This document shows, piece after piece, positions 55,164 through 63,944 of a stretch of 64,000 nucleotides of DNA. The stretch comes from Streptococcus sp. S784/96/1 (GTDB lineage Bacteria > Bacillota > Bacilli > Lactobacillales > Streptococcaceae), in the NCBI RefSeq assembly GCF_902729355.1, contig NZ_CACVCC010000005.1:43660-107659 (forward strand). Direction: 5' to 3'. The notes beneath the pieces were generated by a model. That model was not told where the DNA came from and searched no databases. It was given only the letters and a program-made list of their open reading frames with translations. The translations under genes were made by a program, and so were the position numbers. How positions within the stretch are numbered: the stretch's first letter is position 1; each line of letters starts with the position of its first letter.

Positions 55164-56840
55164 ATGGGAATTAGTAAGGAAAAATTGAAAGAATCGTGTA
55201 GACGAGCAATAGCAAATGTTTTGTATGAAGGCACAACGGATGTTGAGATATTTAACCATGCTTTTGAAATTGATTTTTTAAAAAATCAAGATATAAAAAA
55301 TGAGATGGTGAGCTTGGTATGTAGTTCTATTCAGGCTGCTTTAGGAATTGAAAGTTTAGGAAACAGTGGGAGCCAAGAAAAAAATAACTTTTCAAAATTA
55401 AAGGTTCACAAACTAGGTCATGTTTTGGTACCTAAGAAAAACCTTTCAGATTATCGAAAATGTGCTATTGTAGACATATATGATGAAATCGTATATCTTA
55501 CCCTGGTATTAAGTATTGCTCAGCAAATAGAAAATATGAGAATAAAAAAATCTCTCAATAAAGTATTCTCTTATAGATTTGTTAATGGCAATAAGTCTGG
55601 TATATTATTTGATAAAAAATATAATTATTCTACGTTTAGAAATGCTATTCTTAAAAAGAGTAGGAAAGAAGAATATAAAGTCGTAGTAGAGTGCGATATT
55701 GCAAATTTTTATGATAGGTTAAATATCCATAGAGTAGAGTCAGTTTTAAGATCGAATCCTAAAATTGATGAAGATATTATATATATAATAAATGAACTTC
55801 TGCTGTATTGGGCTAACAGAGATTCATATGGATTGCCAGTAGGTTCAAATGCTTCTAGGATTTTAGCTGAGTCTGCTCTCATTGAAGTTGATAATTATTT
55901 AATATCAAAAAAGATAGAGTTTTGTAGATTTGTAGATGATTATAGAATTTTTGCAAAAGATGCGATTGAGGCGCACAATAATTTAGCACTTTTAACTGCT
56001 CGCTTAAGCAAAGAGGGAATATTCCTTAATACTCAAAAAACTAGAGTGCGGGATATTTCAGAATTTAAGATAGAACTATCTACGATTGAAGAAATTGAAA
56101 GTAATTCTCACCGACAGGATCTTGAACAAGATAATGAAACTAAGAGTATTCAAGAAAAAGATAAAGTTTCTAAAATAATAAAAGGTTATTCTGGTCTCAT
56201 ACCCACTAAATTTAGGAGACTTTCAAATAAAGAAATCAAGAAATTAAAGGAGAATGATCTTGAAAACATGTTGAATAAAGCTACTCAGTCTGTACTTGTT
56301 GATGAAAAAATGATGACTAGCATTATTCGCACAATTGTCGCACGCGAAGAGTATGAGAGACTTGGGGAATTACCTAATATACTGCAAAAGTATCCCCAGT
56401 TTATTCCCTATTTTGTTGATACTGTACTTAAATGTGAAGGAATTTCAAAGGAAGTAATTCAAAAGATATGCAATGATTTTGAATATTGGATGACTAATTT
56501 AGATGCACCTGAATATATTCAAGTTTATTTGACTAGACTCTACTCAACACCTCCGTTTGACAATAAACAAATATTATTAAATAGTTTTAGAAATTTAAAA
56601 AGGAATTCAGGAGATTATATTGGGAGGGCAATCCTTGAAGGATTGGATGGTAGTTTAACAAGAGGAGAACTATTAGAAATCCGAGATTACTACTATAGAG
56701 CTGATAAATGGGAAGAGAGACAAATTTTAAAAATGATTAATTCAAACTTGTCTAAGGGAGAAAAAAGGCCGTTTTTTAAAGATATAAAGTTTCACGAAGA
56801 AGACTTCTTTATTAATAAAATTATTTCTTCAAAAAAATAA
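55164..56840 (+). CDS. Reverse transcriptase of the Abi/DRT (defence-associated) kind
   Basis: 558 residues, site AAGGTG 5 bases before the ATG. RT motifs in order: DYRKCAIVDIYDEIVYLTL (residues 96-114), motif A VVECDIANFYDRL with Asp178, motif B GLPVGSNASRILAE (223-236), motif C FVDDY with Asp258-259, motif D/E LSKEGIFLNTQKTRV (281-295). A helical C-terminal region of about 250 residues follows, as in AbiA/AbiK-like and UG RTs. No intron, maturase or integrase domain. Codon use is very AT-rich against valS next door, suggesting transfer. It sits between valS and a defence-type helicase. The exact DRT class is not assigned. Confidence 0.82.
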   Translation: MGISKEKLKESCRRAIANVLYEGTTDVEIFNHAFEIDFLKNQDIKNEMVSLVCSSIQAALGIESLGNSGSQEKNNFSKLKVHKLGHVLVPKKNLSDYRKCAIVDIYDEIVYLTLVLSIAQQIENMRIKKSLNKVFSYRFVNGNKSGILFDKKYNYSTFRNAILKKSRKEEYKVVVECDIANFYDRLNIHRVESVLRSNPKIDEDIIYIINELLLYWANRDSYGLPVGSNASRILAESALIEVDNYLISKKIEFCRFVDDYRIFAKDAIEAHNNLALLTARLSKEGIFLNTQKTRVRDISEFKIELSTIEEIESNSHRQDLEQDNETKSIQEKDKVSKIIKGYSGLIPTKFRRLSNKEIKKLKENDLENMLNKATQSVLVDEKMMTSIIRTIVAREEYERLGELPNILQKYPQFIPYFVDTVLKCEGISKEVIQKICNDFEYWMTNLDAPEYIQVYLTRLYSTPPFDNKQILLNSFRNLKRNSGDYIGRAILEGLDGSLTRGELLEIRDYYYRADKWEERQILKMINSNLSKGEKRPFFKDIKFHEEDFFINKIISSKK

Positions 56841-56900
56841 AAGCAATTTTCAGTATATAGTCCTAAACCAGCTCTTTACATCCCTACCAATATATTAGAT

Positions 56901-56933
56901 AATAGTTCTATCAACTAGATAGGACTATTTTTT
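56901..56933 (+). terminator. Hairpin between the RT and helicase genes, overlapping the helicase ribosome site
   Basis: AATAGTTCTATC / GATAGGACTATT, a 12-bp stem with one G-U pair and a 5-nt loop, then TTTT ending at the helicase ATG. The only Shine-Dalgarno match, AGGA (56921-56924), is inside the 3' arm, so the hairpin can both end the RT message and hide the helicase start. Confidence 0.7.
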
Positions 56934-59789
56934 ATGGGATCAGCTTTTGAGGCTCAGTTGTTAGAGTCGATGCAGTTTGGGTTTATTGATCGGGTACGGT
57001 TTCGGGATGTCACTTATGCGCCCAAGATTTTGATTAATAATGCTGAGGAGAAGCGTTTTGTTCTGACGGATTTGCAGGAGGAATTGCTCAAGAGTACGGC
57101 CTTTTATTTCTCGGTGGCTTTTGTGACCCAGTCTGGGATTTCTATGATCAAGGCGCAGTTGGCTGATTTGGCGGCACGTGGTGTTCAGGGGAAAATCTTG
57201 ATTTCACCATACCTAGATTTCAATGACCCTTTGGCTATGTATGATTTATTGAAATTGCCAAATGTGGAAGCAAGGATTTCTCAGGAATCCTTGCAGCTGC
57301 ATTCCAAATATTATTTGTTTGAGCAGGAAAACAAACAAGTTCTGATTGCTGGCTCATCCAATTTAACAGCGACAGCCTTGAAACAAAATTATGAGTGGAA
57401 TATCAAGCTCAATTCGACGGATAATGGGGACTTACTTTATCAGACTAAGCAAGAATTTGACCGAGTCTGGGAATTATCTAGACCATTGACAGCTGAGATT
57501 ATTGAATCCTATAAACGAAAACGGAAGTCTGTTATTCAGGTAACGACCTTTGAGGAAGAGCTAAAAGCAGACTACCAAGTCGGCAAGATTGAGCCAAATA
57601 AAATGCAAAAAGAAGCGTTGGCTGGTTTACAGCAAGTGCGTGATAATGGCGCTCAGAAAGCTCTTGTGATCTCTGCGACAGGTACTGGGAAAACCTATTT
57701 GTCAGCTTTTGATGTTTGGCAGGTCAATCCGGAGCGTGTGCTTTTTATTGTGCACCGTGAGCAGATTTTGAGAAAGTCTTTGGAAAGTTTCCAACGTGTG
57801 CTTGGTTTTTCTGATGACGAAGCTTGTCTTTATAAGTCAGGTATCGATATTTCTAATAAGAAGTACATTTTTGCGACCATTCAGACCCTATCACGTGATG
57901 AGCACTTGCAACGCTTTGCGCCTGTTTTTTTCAATTACATTTTGATTGACGAAGTTCATAAGGCTGGTGCAGAATCTTATAAGAAGGTGATGAATTACTT
58001 TACTCCAGACTTTCTTCTAGGAATGACGGCGACACCTGAGCGGACGGATGGGCAAAATATTTATGAGTTATTTGATTACAATATCGCCTATGAAATTCGT
58101 CTGCAAGATGCTATGGATGCGGATTTGCTCTGTCCTTTCCACTATTTTGGAGTGACCGATATTTTGGTCGACGGTGAGCTCATTAGTGAGAAGGAAGATT
58201 TCTCAAATCTTGTTTCCAAAGAACGCGTCAACCATATTCTCGAAAAAATCAATTACTATGGGCATAGTGGTGAGTCTGTGCGTGGCTTGATGTTCTGTTC
58301 CAGTAAGAATGAAGCAAGAGAATTGTCTATTCTCTTAAATCAAAAAGGTTTTCGTACACAGGCCTTGACAGGTGATGATAGTCAAACAGTCCGTGAAAAG
58401 GCAGTGCAAGAGCTTGAAAAGGGTGAACTAGATTACCTACTCACGGTTGATATTTTCAATGAAGGGATTGACATTCCTAGTGTTAATCAGGTGGTCATGC
58501 TTCGGAATACGGAGTCCAGCATTATCTTCGTTCAACAACTAGGCCGTGGTCTGCGTAAGCATGATTCAAAAGACTATGTGACCATTATTGATTTTATTGG
58601 GAATTATCGCAATAACTATCTGATTCCAGTGGCTCTGTTTGGTGATCAGTCCATGAACAAGGATAATTACCGTCGCGAAGTCCGTGAAGCGAATTTGATC
58701 AGTGGTTTGACGACGATCAATTTTGAAGAGGTTGCCCGCAAACAGATTTTTGAGTCTATTACGAACACCAGTCTATCCAGCATGAAAATTCTGAGAGATA
58801 GTTATTTGGATTTGCAGAATAAATTAGGTCGTCAACCGTTTTTGAAAGATTTTGTGACTTATAATGGCATTGATCCGCTGACGTTCTTTAAAAATAGTTC
58901 TTTTAAGAATTATGCAGATGTTCTAAATAAATTCTCTGATTCAGTGATTGATTTAACCAGAGAAGAAAGAGGGTATTTAAATTTCCTGACGACAGAATTA
59001 TTAGGAAGTAAGCGACCTCAAGAAGTATTGTTGTTGGAGTATCTAGTTAATTATGGCACAATAACTAAGTCGGATTTTAAGGAACTACTAGGTAAAGAAG
59101 GTATGAATAATGATTGTCATACACTGAGTACTATGGAAAGGATATTAAAGTTATCGTTTTTTGTAGAAAACGATAGAAATAAATATGGAAACATGCCTTT
59201 GATTGATGATGAAAATGATGTTTATTCCTTAAATAGATTATTTTCTAAACTTATTGAAAGAAAACTTTTTTATGATCTATGTATTGATGCTATTAAAGTA
59301 GGAATTTATAAGTCTCGGGGAACAACTGGTAATCTCAAAATTGGTGAAAAATATACCAGAAAAGATATGTGTAAATTATTCAACTGGGAAAAAGATGAGA
59401 GTTCTACCGTCTATGGTTATAAATTGAAATACAATAAGTGTCCAATATTTGTAGGTTATCACAAGGAAAAAAATGGAGAAATTCCCTATAAAGACTTCTT
59501 TACGAATGAAAAAATATTTAACTGGATGACTCGAAAGGATACTGATCTGAACTCCAAACAAGTTAAAGAGATTATCAATTCGGCAAGTACTGGTATGAAA
59601 CTTTACCTTTTTATTAATAAAAGTAAGGATGAAGGATCAGAACACTATTTCATGGGAGAAGTGAAATATATTGAAGGAACTGCTCAAAATGATGTTGAAT
59701 CGGAATCAAATAAAAAGGTTGTAAGGATGCAGCTAAAATTGGAGACTGCTGTAAAACAGGATTTATATGACTATATTACAAAAAAATGA
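56934..59789 (+). CDS. PLD-like nuclease / DEAD-box helicase / DUF3427 protein
   Basis: 951 residues. A phospholipase-D-like domain at about residues 40-190 (HSKYYLF, GSSNLT), a superfamily 2 helicase with Walker A ATGTGKT (near 250), DEVH (near 340), TATPER and the second RecA domain ending QQLGRGLRKH, then a C-terminal DUF3427 part (YTRKDMCKLFNW..STVYGY..CPIFVGYH..) to the end. This plan occurs in restriction- or defence-like proteins of Firmicutes. The last 1 kb is much more AT-rich than the first 2 kb. Partner genes are not obvious. Confidence 0.87.
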   Translation: MGSAFEAQLLESMQFGFIDRVRFRDVTYAPKILINNAEEKRFVLTDLQEELLKSTAFYFSVAFVTQSGISMIKAQLADLAARGVQGKILISPYLDFNDPLAMYDLLKLPNVEARISQESLQLHSKYYLFEQENKQVLIAGSSNLTATALKQNYEWNIKLNSTDNGDLLYQTKQEFDRVWELSRPLTAEIIESYKRKRKSVIQVTTFEEELKADYQVGKIEPNKMQKEALAGLQQVRDNGAQKALVISATGTGKTYLSAFDVWQVNPERVLFIVHREQILRKSLESFQRVLGFSDDEACLYKSGIDISNKKYIFATIQTLSRDEHLQRFAPVFFNYILIDEVHKAGAESYKKVMNYFTPDFLLGMTATPERTDGQNIYELFDYNIAYEIRLQDAMDADLLCPFHYFGVTDILVDGELISEKEDFSNLVSKERVNHILEKINYYGHSGESVRGLMFCSSKNEARELSILLNQKGFRTQALTGDDSQTVREKAVQELEKGELDYLLTVDIFNEGIDIPSVNQVVMLRNTESSIIFVQQLGRGLRKHDSKDYVTIIDFIGNYRNNYLIPVALFGDQSMNKDNYRREVREANLISGLTTINFEEVARKQIFESITNTSLSSMKILRDSYLDLQNKLGRQPFLKDFVTYNGIDPLTFFKNSSFKNYADVLNKFSDSVIDLTREERGYLNFLTTELLGSKRPQEVLLLEYLVNYGTITKSDFKELLGKEGMNNDCHTLSTMERILKLSFFVENDRNKYGNMPLIDDENDVYSLNRLFSKLIERKLFYDLCIDAIKVGIYKSRGTTGNLKIGEKYTRKDMCKLFNWEKDESSTVYGYKLKYNKCPIFVGYHKEKNGEIPYKDFFTNEKIFNWMTRKDTDLNSKQVKEIINSASTGMKLYLFINKSKDEGSEHYFMGEVKYIEGTAQNDVESESNKKVVRMQLKLETAVKQDLYDYITKK

Positions 59790-59812
59790 GGTTCTTTTGA
59801 ATCTCATTTTTT
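59781..59812. terminator. Bidirectional terminator between the helicase and mutT-like genes
   Basis: AAAATGAG / CTCATTTT with flanking A and T runs. It includes the stop codons of both convergent genes. Confidence 0.85.
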
Positions 59813-60196
59813 GCTTAATAAGTCAACAGCAGGACGATCAACAGGTGCCCAATCAAGAGTGTGGAGCAGGCTAGGTTCTAACCATTTGGAGTCTTGGTGC
59901 TCTAATAAAGTTAACTGTTCAGATAAGAGTTTTGCCTCAAAAGTCTTCATAACAACAGTTCCGAAGTCATAGTCATAAGAGGCTTCGTTGACGTAGTTCA
60001 ACGCTTCAATATCAGCATTGAATTCCTCTTTGATTTCACGGATAAGTGCTTCTTGAGGAGATTCTCCGTCCTCTAATTTCCCACCCGGAAATTCCCAAAA
60101 ACCAGCCAGTGATTTTCCTTCTGGACGCTGAGCACAGAAGTATTTCCCATCCTTCAAAATAGCAGCAGCAACGACGTTGATAATTTTTTTCGACAT
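59804..60196 (-). CDS. MutT-type Nudix hydrolase (8-oxo-dGTP diphosphatase-like)
   Basis: 130 residues. VVAAAILKDGKYFCAQRPEGKSLAGFWEFPGGKLEDGESPQEALIREIKEEF contains the full Nudix box (GX5EX7REIKEE) in the MutT setting. It would remove oxidised dGTP from the pool. Site GGAGAA before the start; convergent with the helicase gene. Confidence 0.9.
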   Translation of the reverse strand: MSKKIINVVAAAILKDGKYFCAQRPEGKSLAGFWEFPGGKLEDGESPQEALIREIKEEFNADIEALNYVNEASYDYDFGTVVMKTFEAKLLSEQLTLLEHQDSKWLEPSLLHTLDWAPVDRPAVDLLSKK

Positions 60197-60341
60197 GGTG
60201 TTCTCCTTTGTTATAACACTATCATATCAAAAAAAACTGGTTTATTAACATAATAGTTAGTAACTTTAAAAAAATATTGTTTTTTGTAGCGAAATTTTAT
60301 AAAAATGGGTAAAATAGAAGAAAAAGGAGTCGAGGTACTAT

Positions 60342-61073
60342 ATGGGATATCCAGTGTTTGATGAATCGCAGGGACAACAAATTGTAGATGCTATTTTGAA
60401 GGGGTATAAGGCATATTTGGATGTACGGCTGAAGGCAAAGGAGGAGATGATAGTCTCTGCAGGTTTTGCATGGACAAAGCCTAATTATATTGATGATGCT
60501 GTTTCTAAAGCAAACTTACCATTTATAACAAATGATACCGTTCAGCATGCAGGTCAATCTTGGGAATATATCGAGTTTGAGAGTGAGAATACAGGCTTGG
60601 GTAAGGTATTACTCATTATCAAGGGCGAGGCTCGCTTGAAACAAAATTTTCCAAAAGTAGCAAAGGAAAAGGACGGTTACTTATTTGATCTTGCTGAAAT
60701 CAATAATCGCTTTATTGCGGAGCAAATTAAGATTGATAATCATTCTAGTGAGCTCAAATTAGATAAGATTCAGTTAGAGCTTATTCAAGATGAGCAATTT
60801 GAAGCCTTAACTCACACCGAATCAACTTTTGATAATTTTTTGATTATAACACATCAAGTAGATAAAAGTTACCAAATGACAAAGATTCAAGTAGTGATGC
60901 CAGACGCACGTTATGGGAAATTATTGGAGTTGCAAGATTTATCCGAATATATCAGTTCAAGTTCAATTGATTTCACTGATGACAAATACCATAAATTTAC
61001 AGACTTGTCTGATATTAACGATATTGAAGAATTTGGTATTCTACCACGTGTAGCTATTCAAAAACAAGGATAG
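60342..61073 (+). CDS. DUF5986-like protein, possible toxin partner
   Basis: 243 residues, soluble, no signal. It opens MGYPVFDESQGQQIVDAILKGYKAYLDVR and contains a beta-rich centre (GQSWEYIEFESENTGLGKVLLIIKGE), an Ile/Lys-rich middle and the end FGILPRVAIQKQG. I associate this form with the DUF5986 proteins that sit before spr1629-type repressor genes, by memory. It lies 22 bases before that gene and has the site AAAAAGGAG. No catalytic motif is seen. Confidence 0.6.
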   Translation: MGYPVFDESQGQQIVDAILKGYKAYLDVRLKAKEEMIVSAGFAWTKPNYIDDAVSKANLPFITNDTVQHAGQSWEYIEFESENTGLGKVLLIIKGEARLKQNFPKVAKEKDGYLFDLAEINNRFIAEQIKIDNHSSELKLDKIQLELIQDEQFEALTHTESTFDNFLIITHQVDKSYQMTKIQVVMPDARYGKLLELQDLSEYISSSSIDFTDDKYHKFTDLSDINDIEEFGILPRVAIQKQG

Positions 61074-61095
61074 TTGCTTTAGAAAGGGAATTTCC

Positions 61096-62253
61096 ATGTT
61101 TAATGGTCATATTTTGGAAGAGTTGCGGTTGTTGCATGGGTTGACGCGCTCAGAGTTGGCTGAGAAATTGCAGGTGAGTGAGCAGGCGATTTGGCAGTTT
61201 GAGAACCAGCAGACAACACCTAAAATGAAGCATTTGATGGCTCTGGGTCAACTTTTCCATGTAGCGATTGATTATTTTGATAAAGCAGAGCAGCCGTCTC
61301 AATTTGATTTGAGTCGGATTGCTTTTCGGAATGCGGATTTGGAGACGAAAAAGACCATCCGCATTCAGACGATTTACCTTGAGAAATTAAATCAGATGAT
61401 TGATTATTTGGAGCAGTTTGTTCAGATTCCACATCAGATTATTTATGACTTGTGTGAGGAAACCAATCAACTTTTTCAAGATGGTTTGGCAATTCAAGAG
61501 ATAGCGATGATGGCTCGGAAGGCGCTAACGATTGCTTCGGACAATAGTAATCTTCTCTATCATTTGGAAAAGTCGGGAATCTACATTTCAGAACGATTGA
61601 TCAATGGGCAAGCAGATGCTTATAGTGCGTGGTCAAAGAATGGACGTCCCTTTATCATACTCGGAGTTGGAAAATCATCTGTCCGTCGTAACTTTGATTT
61701 GGCGCATGAGTTGGGTCACTTGTTACTGCATCAACAAATTGATTTTGAAGAGCTTTCAGTAGCTGATTTAGAGGAAAAAGAAAGAGAGGCAAATCAGTTT
61801 GCTTCCTATTTCTTGTTGCCAGAAGAAGAGTTTTTACGAGATTTTCATGATTTGGTAGGTAAGCGAGTGAGTAATCCAGATCAGTATGTCCTTTTGAAGC
61901 AGAAGTATCATGTCTCCATTCAGGCTTTGGAATATCGTGCTTACACATTAAGTTTGTTGACACCACAGCAGAATGCTTATTTTTATAGACAGATTTCTAA
62001 AAAAGGTTATAAAATTGTTGAGCCCTTAGATACGGATATTCCGATAAAACATCCAAGCAAAATCAGAAGTATTTTGGAAGTGATTTTATCGCATAAATTA
62101 TTGACCTTACCTGATTTGACAAGATCTCAGAAAGCTTCTACACAATACATCAGTCAATTATTTGGCTTTGATGACCAATTTTTTGACCCCTACCGTGAAA
62201 CTGACACAAGATTTGATAACGTCATTCCTTTATTTTCGAGGAAAATGGGATAG
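61096..62253 (+). CDS. HTH-XRE plus ImmA/IrrE metallopeptidase (spr1629-type repressor/antitoxin)
   Basis: 385 residues. XRE helix-turn-helix at 6-60 (RLLHGLTRSELAEKLQVSEQAIWQFENQQTTP), then the zinc-peptidase domain with HELGH at 204-208 and the downstream Glu in KEREANQFASYFLLPEEEF. Such proteins repress the adjacent operon and cleave repressors or toxins when triggered. Together with the DUF5986-like gene it forms a toxin-antitoxin-like or stress-response pair. Confidence 0.85.
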   Translation: MFNGHILEELRLLHGLTRSELAEKLQVSEQAIWQFENQQTTPKMKHLMALGQLFHVAIDYFDKAEQPSQFDLSRIAFRNADLETKKTIRIQTIYLEKLNQMIDYLEQFVQIPHQIIYDLCEETNQLFQDGLAIQEIAMMARKALTIASDNSNLLYHLEKSGIYISERLINGQADAYSAWSKNGRPFIILGVGKSSVRRNFDLAHELGHLLLHQQIDFEELSVADLEEKEREANQFASYFLLPEEEFLRDFHDLVGKRVSNPDQYVLLKQKYHVSIQALEYRAYTLSLLTPQQNAYFYRQISKKGYKIVEPLDTDIPIKHPSKIRSILEVILSHKLLTLPDLTRSQKASTQYISQLFGFDDQFFDPYRETDTRFDNVIPLFSRKMG

Positions 62254-62320
62254 TTAAATAAGCATTCAAAAAGTTGTTGTGACGTTATCTATCTAAAATA
62301 AACATCCCACGAGGTAATTT

Positions 62321-63118
62321 ATGTCGGAATCTATCATACGTTTGGCGAGTCAGGGGAGCTTGGAGGAGGAGTTAGCTGAGTTAAAAGTGCAACTAGCTGC
62401 CTTGCTGTCTGAGCGAGACGACCTATTGCTCCATGTTTGTAAAAATATTGAGATGGATTTTATGCTCAAGATTGGTCGGTTTGAGTATGAGGCTTTTCAG
62501 GCGCAGTGTGATTATCTGCGGGCAAAGCGGAAATGTGAATTACTTCAGGCCTTGAAAAATCGTCAAGAGACGGTTGATTTAGATGAGATTGAACGTCTTT
62601 TGGATGAGGAATTAAAAGAGTACATGGAGCGTTTGAAACTCCAGTTTGAGGAGATTGCAAAGGCGATTGAGCGCAGTCAATACACTGCTTTGACAGAGGA
62701 CGAGACCAAAGATTTAAAGCAATACTATCGTCAAATTATTAAGTGCCTTCACCCAGATTTGCATCCTGACATTTCAGATGAGGAGTTAAAACTTTTTCAT
62801 GCAGCTGTGGCAGCCTACGAGGCGGCTGATTTAGAGACGGTTCAGATGATTTATAATTTGCTAGTGGATAGAGGAGATGGTGATATTCTCGGTAGCCATA
62901 CGCTCTTGAAAAAGCGGATTGAGCAGTTGAGAGTACAAATTCAGCAACTAGAAGAGCAGATTGAAAATATGAAGTCGCAGTATCCATATATCTATAAAGA
63001 CTTATTACAGGATGAGAAATGGGTAGCGGAGCGTCAAGAAATGTTAAGGAATGCTAAGGCTGATTTTATTAAAGCAAAAGAAACCTACGACAAGAGAATC
63101 AAGGAGTTGTTACGCTAG
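62321..63118 (+). CDS. Coiled-coil protein with a central J-domain-like HPD segment
   Basis: 265 residues. Long coiled coils flank a segment DLKQYYRQIIKCLHPDLHPDISDEELKLFHAAVAAYEAAD at about 130-170, which has the helix-II/HPD/helix-III pattern of J domains (HPD at 144-146). N- and C-terminal helices are Glu/Lys/Leu-rich (residues 12-35, 90-118 and 205-265). It may recruit DnaK. The stop directly abuts the ATG of the HIRAN gene (TAGATG). Confidence 0.72.
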   Translation: MSESIIRLASQGSLEEELAELKVQLAALLSERDDLLLHVCKNIEMDFMLKIGRFEYEAFQAQCDYLRAKRKCELLQALKNRQETVDLDEIERLLDEELKEYMERLKLQFEEIAKAIERSQYTALTEDETKDLKQYYRQIIKCLHPDLHPDISDEELKLFHAAVAAYEAADLETVQMIYNLLVDRGDGDILGSHTLLKKRIEQLRVQIQQLEEQIENMKSQYPYIYKDLLQDEKWVAERQEMLRNAKADFIKAKETYDKRIKELLR

Positions 63119-63517
63119 ATGGACTTACAGAAGATAGACAAAGGAAATGATCTGGTCAGCCTTTTTCACCAAAAAAGTAGTGAAGTGGATTTTGCTCTGC
63201 CATTTGAACGAGATATCTTTCTCTTTGATACCTATGTCGCAGGTGTTATGCATGTTGAAAATTTTGAAATGATTGAGCCAGATTTGAAAAATGGAGTGGA
63301 ATTAGTCTTTCTCAGAGAACCCAATAATCCCTATGATGCGGAAGCCATTATGATTCAAACCCAAGCAGGGCAGAAAATTGGCTATGTCCCTAAAAAAGAT
63401 AACGTCATCTTTGCCCGCCTTATGGATGCCGGAAAACTCCTTATCGGCAAAATCCAAGAGAAAACCCAAAAAGGCAAATGGACCAAGATTGACATTAGCA
63501 TCTATTTGAGGGATTAG
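63119..63517 (+). CDS. HIRAN-domain protein
   Basis: 132 residues. FDTYVAGVMHVENFE..LKNGVELVFLREPNNPYDAEAIMIQTQAGQKIGYVPKKDNVIFARLMDAGKLLIGKI is a complete HIRAN domain, a beta-barrel that binds 3'-ended single-stranded or damaged DNA in helicases and nucleases. Here it stands alone. No gap from the J-domain gene, so translation is coupled. Confidence 0.85.
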   Translation: MDLQKIDKGNDLVSLFHQKSSEVDFALPFERDIFLFDTYVAGVMHVENFEMIEPDLKNGVELVFLREPNNPYDAEAIMIQTQAGQKIGYVPKKDNVIFARLMDAGKLLIGKIQEKTQKGKWTKIDISIYLRD

Positions 63518-63623
63518 ATGAAATCTATCACATACAAAGATGAAAAGCAGACATTGAAAAGAACCCCTTATAATGGACAGTATAAAAAGTACTATACTGT
63601 TCTTATAAGGAGGTTCTTTTCTC

Positions 63624-63944
63624 ATGGCTAAAAAAGGAAGTAAATTTACAAAGTATCCACCTGAATTCAAAATACAAGTAGTCGAGGACTATCTTAGTGG
63701 GAAAAGTGGTGGTATGGACTCAATTGTAAAAAAGTATGGCTTGAAATCAACCAATCAAGTCCTCACATGGACTAGAAAATATCGCGAAAATCCACAATTG
63801 CTCCACCAAGATTTAAGAGGTGCTAAATCAACTGGTCGTCCAAAATCAACCAATCTTGATGAAATGACAATAGAGGAACAGAATGCCTTTCTTCGTATGG
63901 AGAATGACATTTTAAAAACCTTAAGGACTCTCCTCAGAAAGTGA
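63624..63944 (+). CDS. IS3-family transposase OrfA
   Basis: 106 residues. N-terminal helix-turn-helix (FTKYPPEFKIQVVEDYLSGKSGGMDSIVKKYGLKSTNQVLTWTRKY), then a leucine-zipper-like segment (MTIEEQNAFLRMENDILKTLRTLLRK). It binds the element ends. The slippery heptamer TTTAAAA at 63911-63917 is in the X-XXY-YYZ register of this frame, for a -1 shift into OrfB. Confidence 0.88.
   Translation: MAKKGSKFTKYPPEFKIQVVEDYLSGKSGGMDSIVKKYGLKSTNQVLTWTRKYRENPQLLHQDLRGAKSTGRPKSTNLDEMTIEEQNAFLRMENDILKTLRTLLRK

Noticed and set aside
55164..56840. Group II intron or retron interpretation of the reverse transcriptase
   Set aside because: No maturase or endonuclease domain, no domain V-like hairpin near, and no recognisable msr/msd structure beside it.
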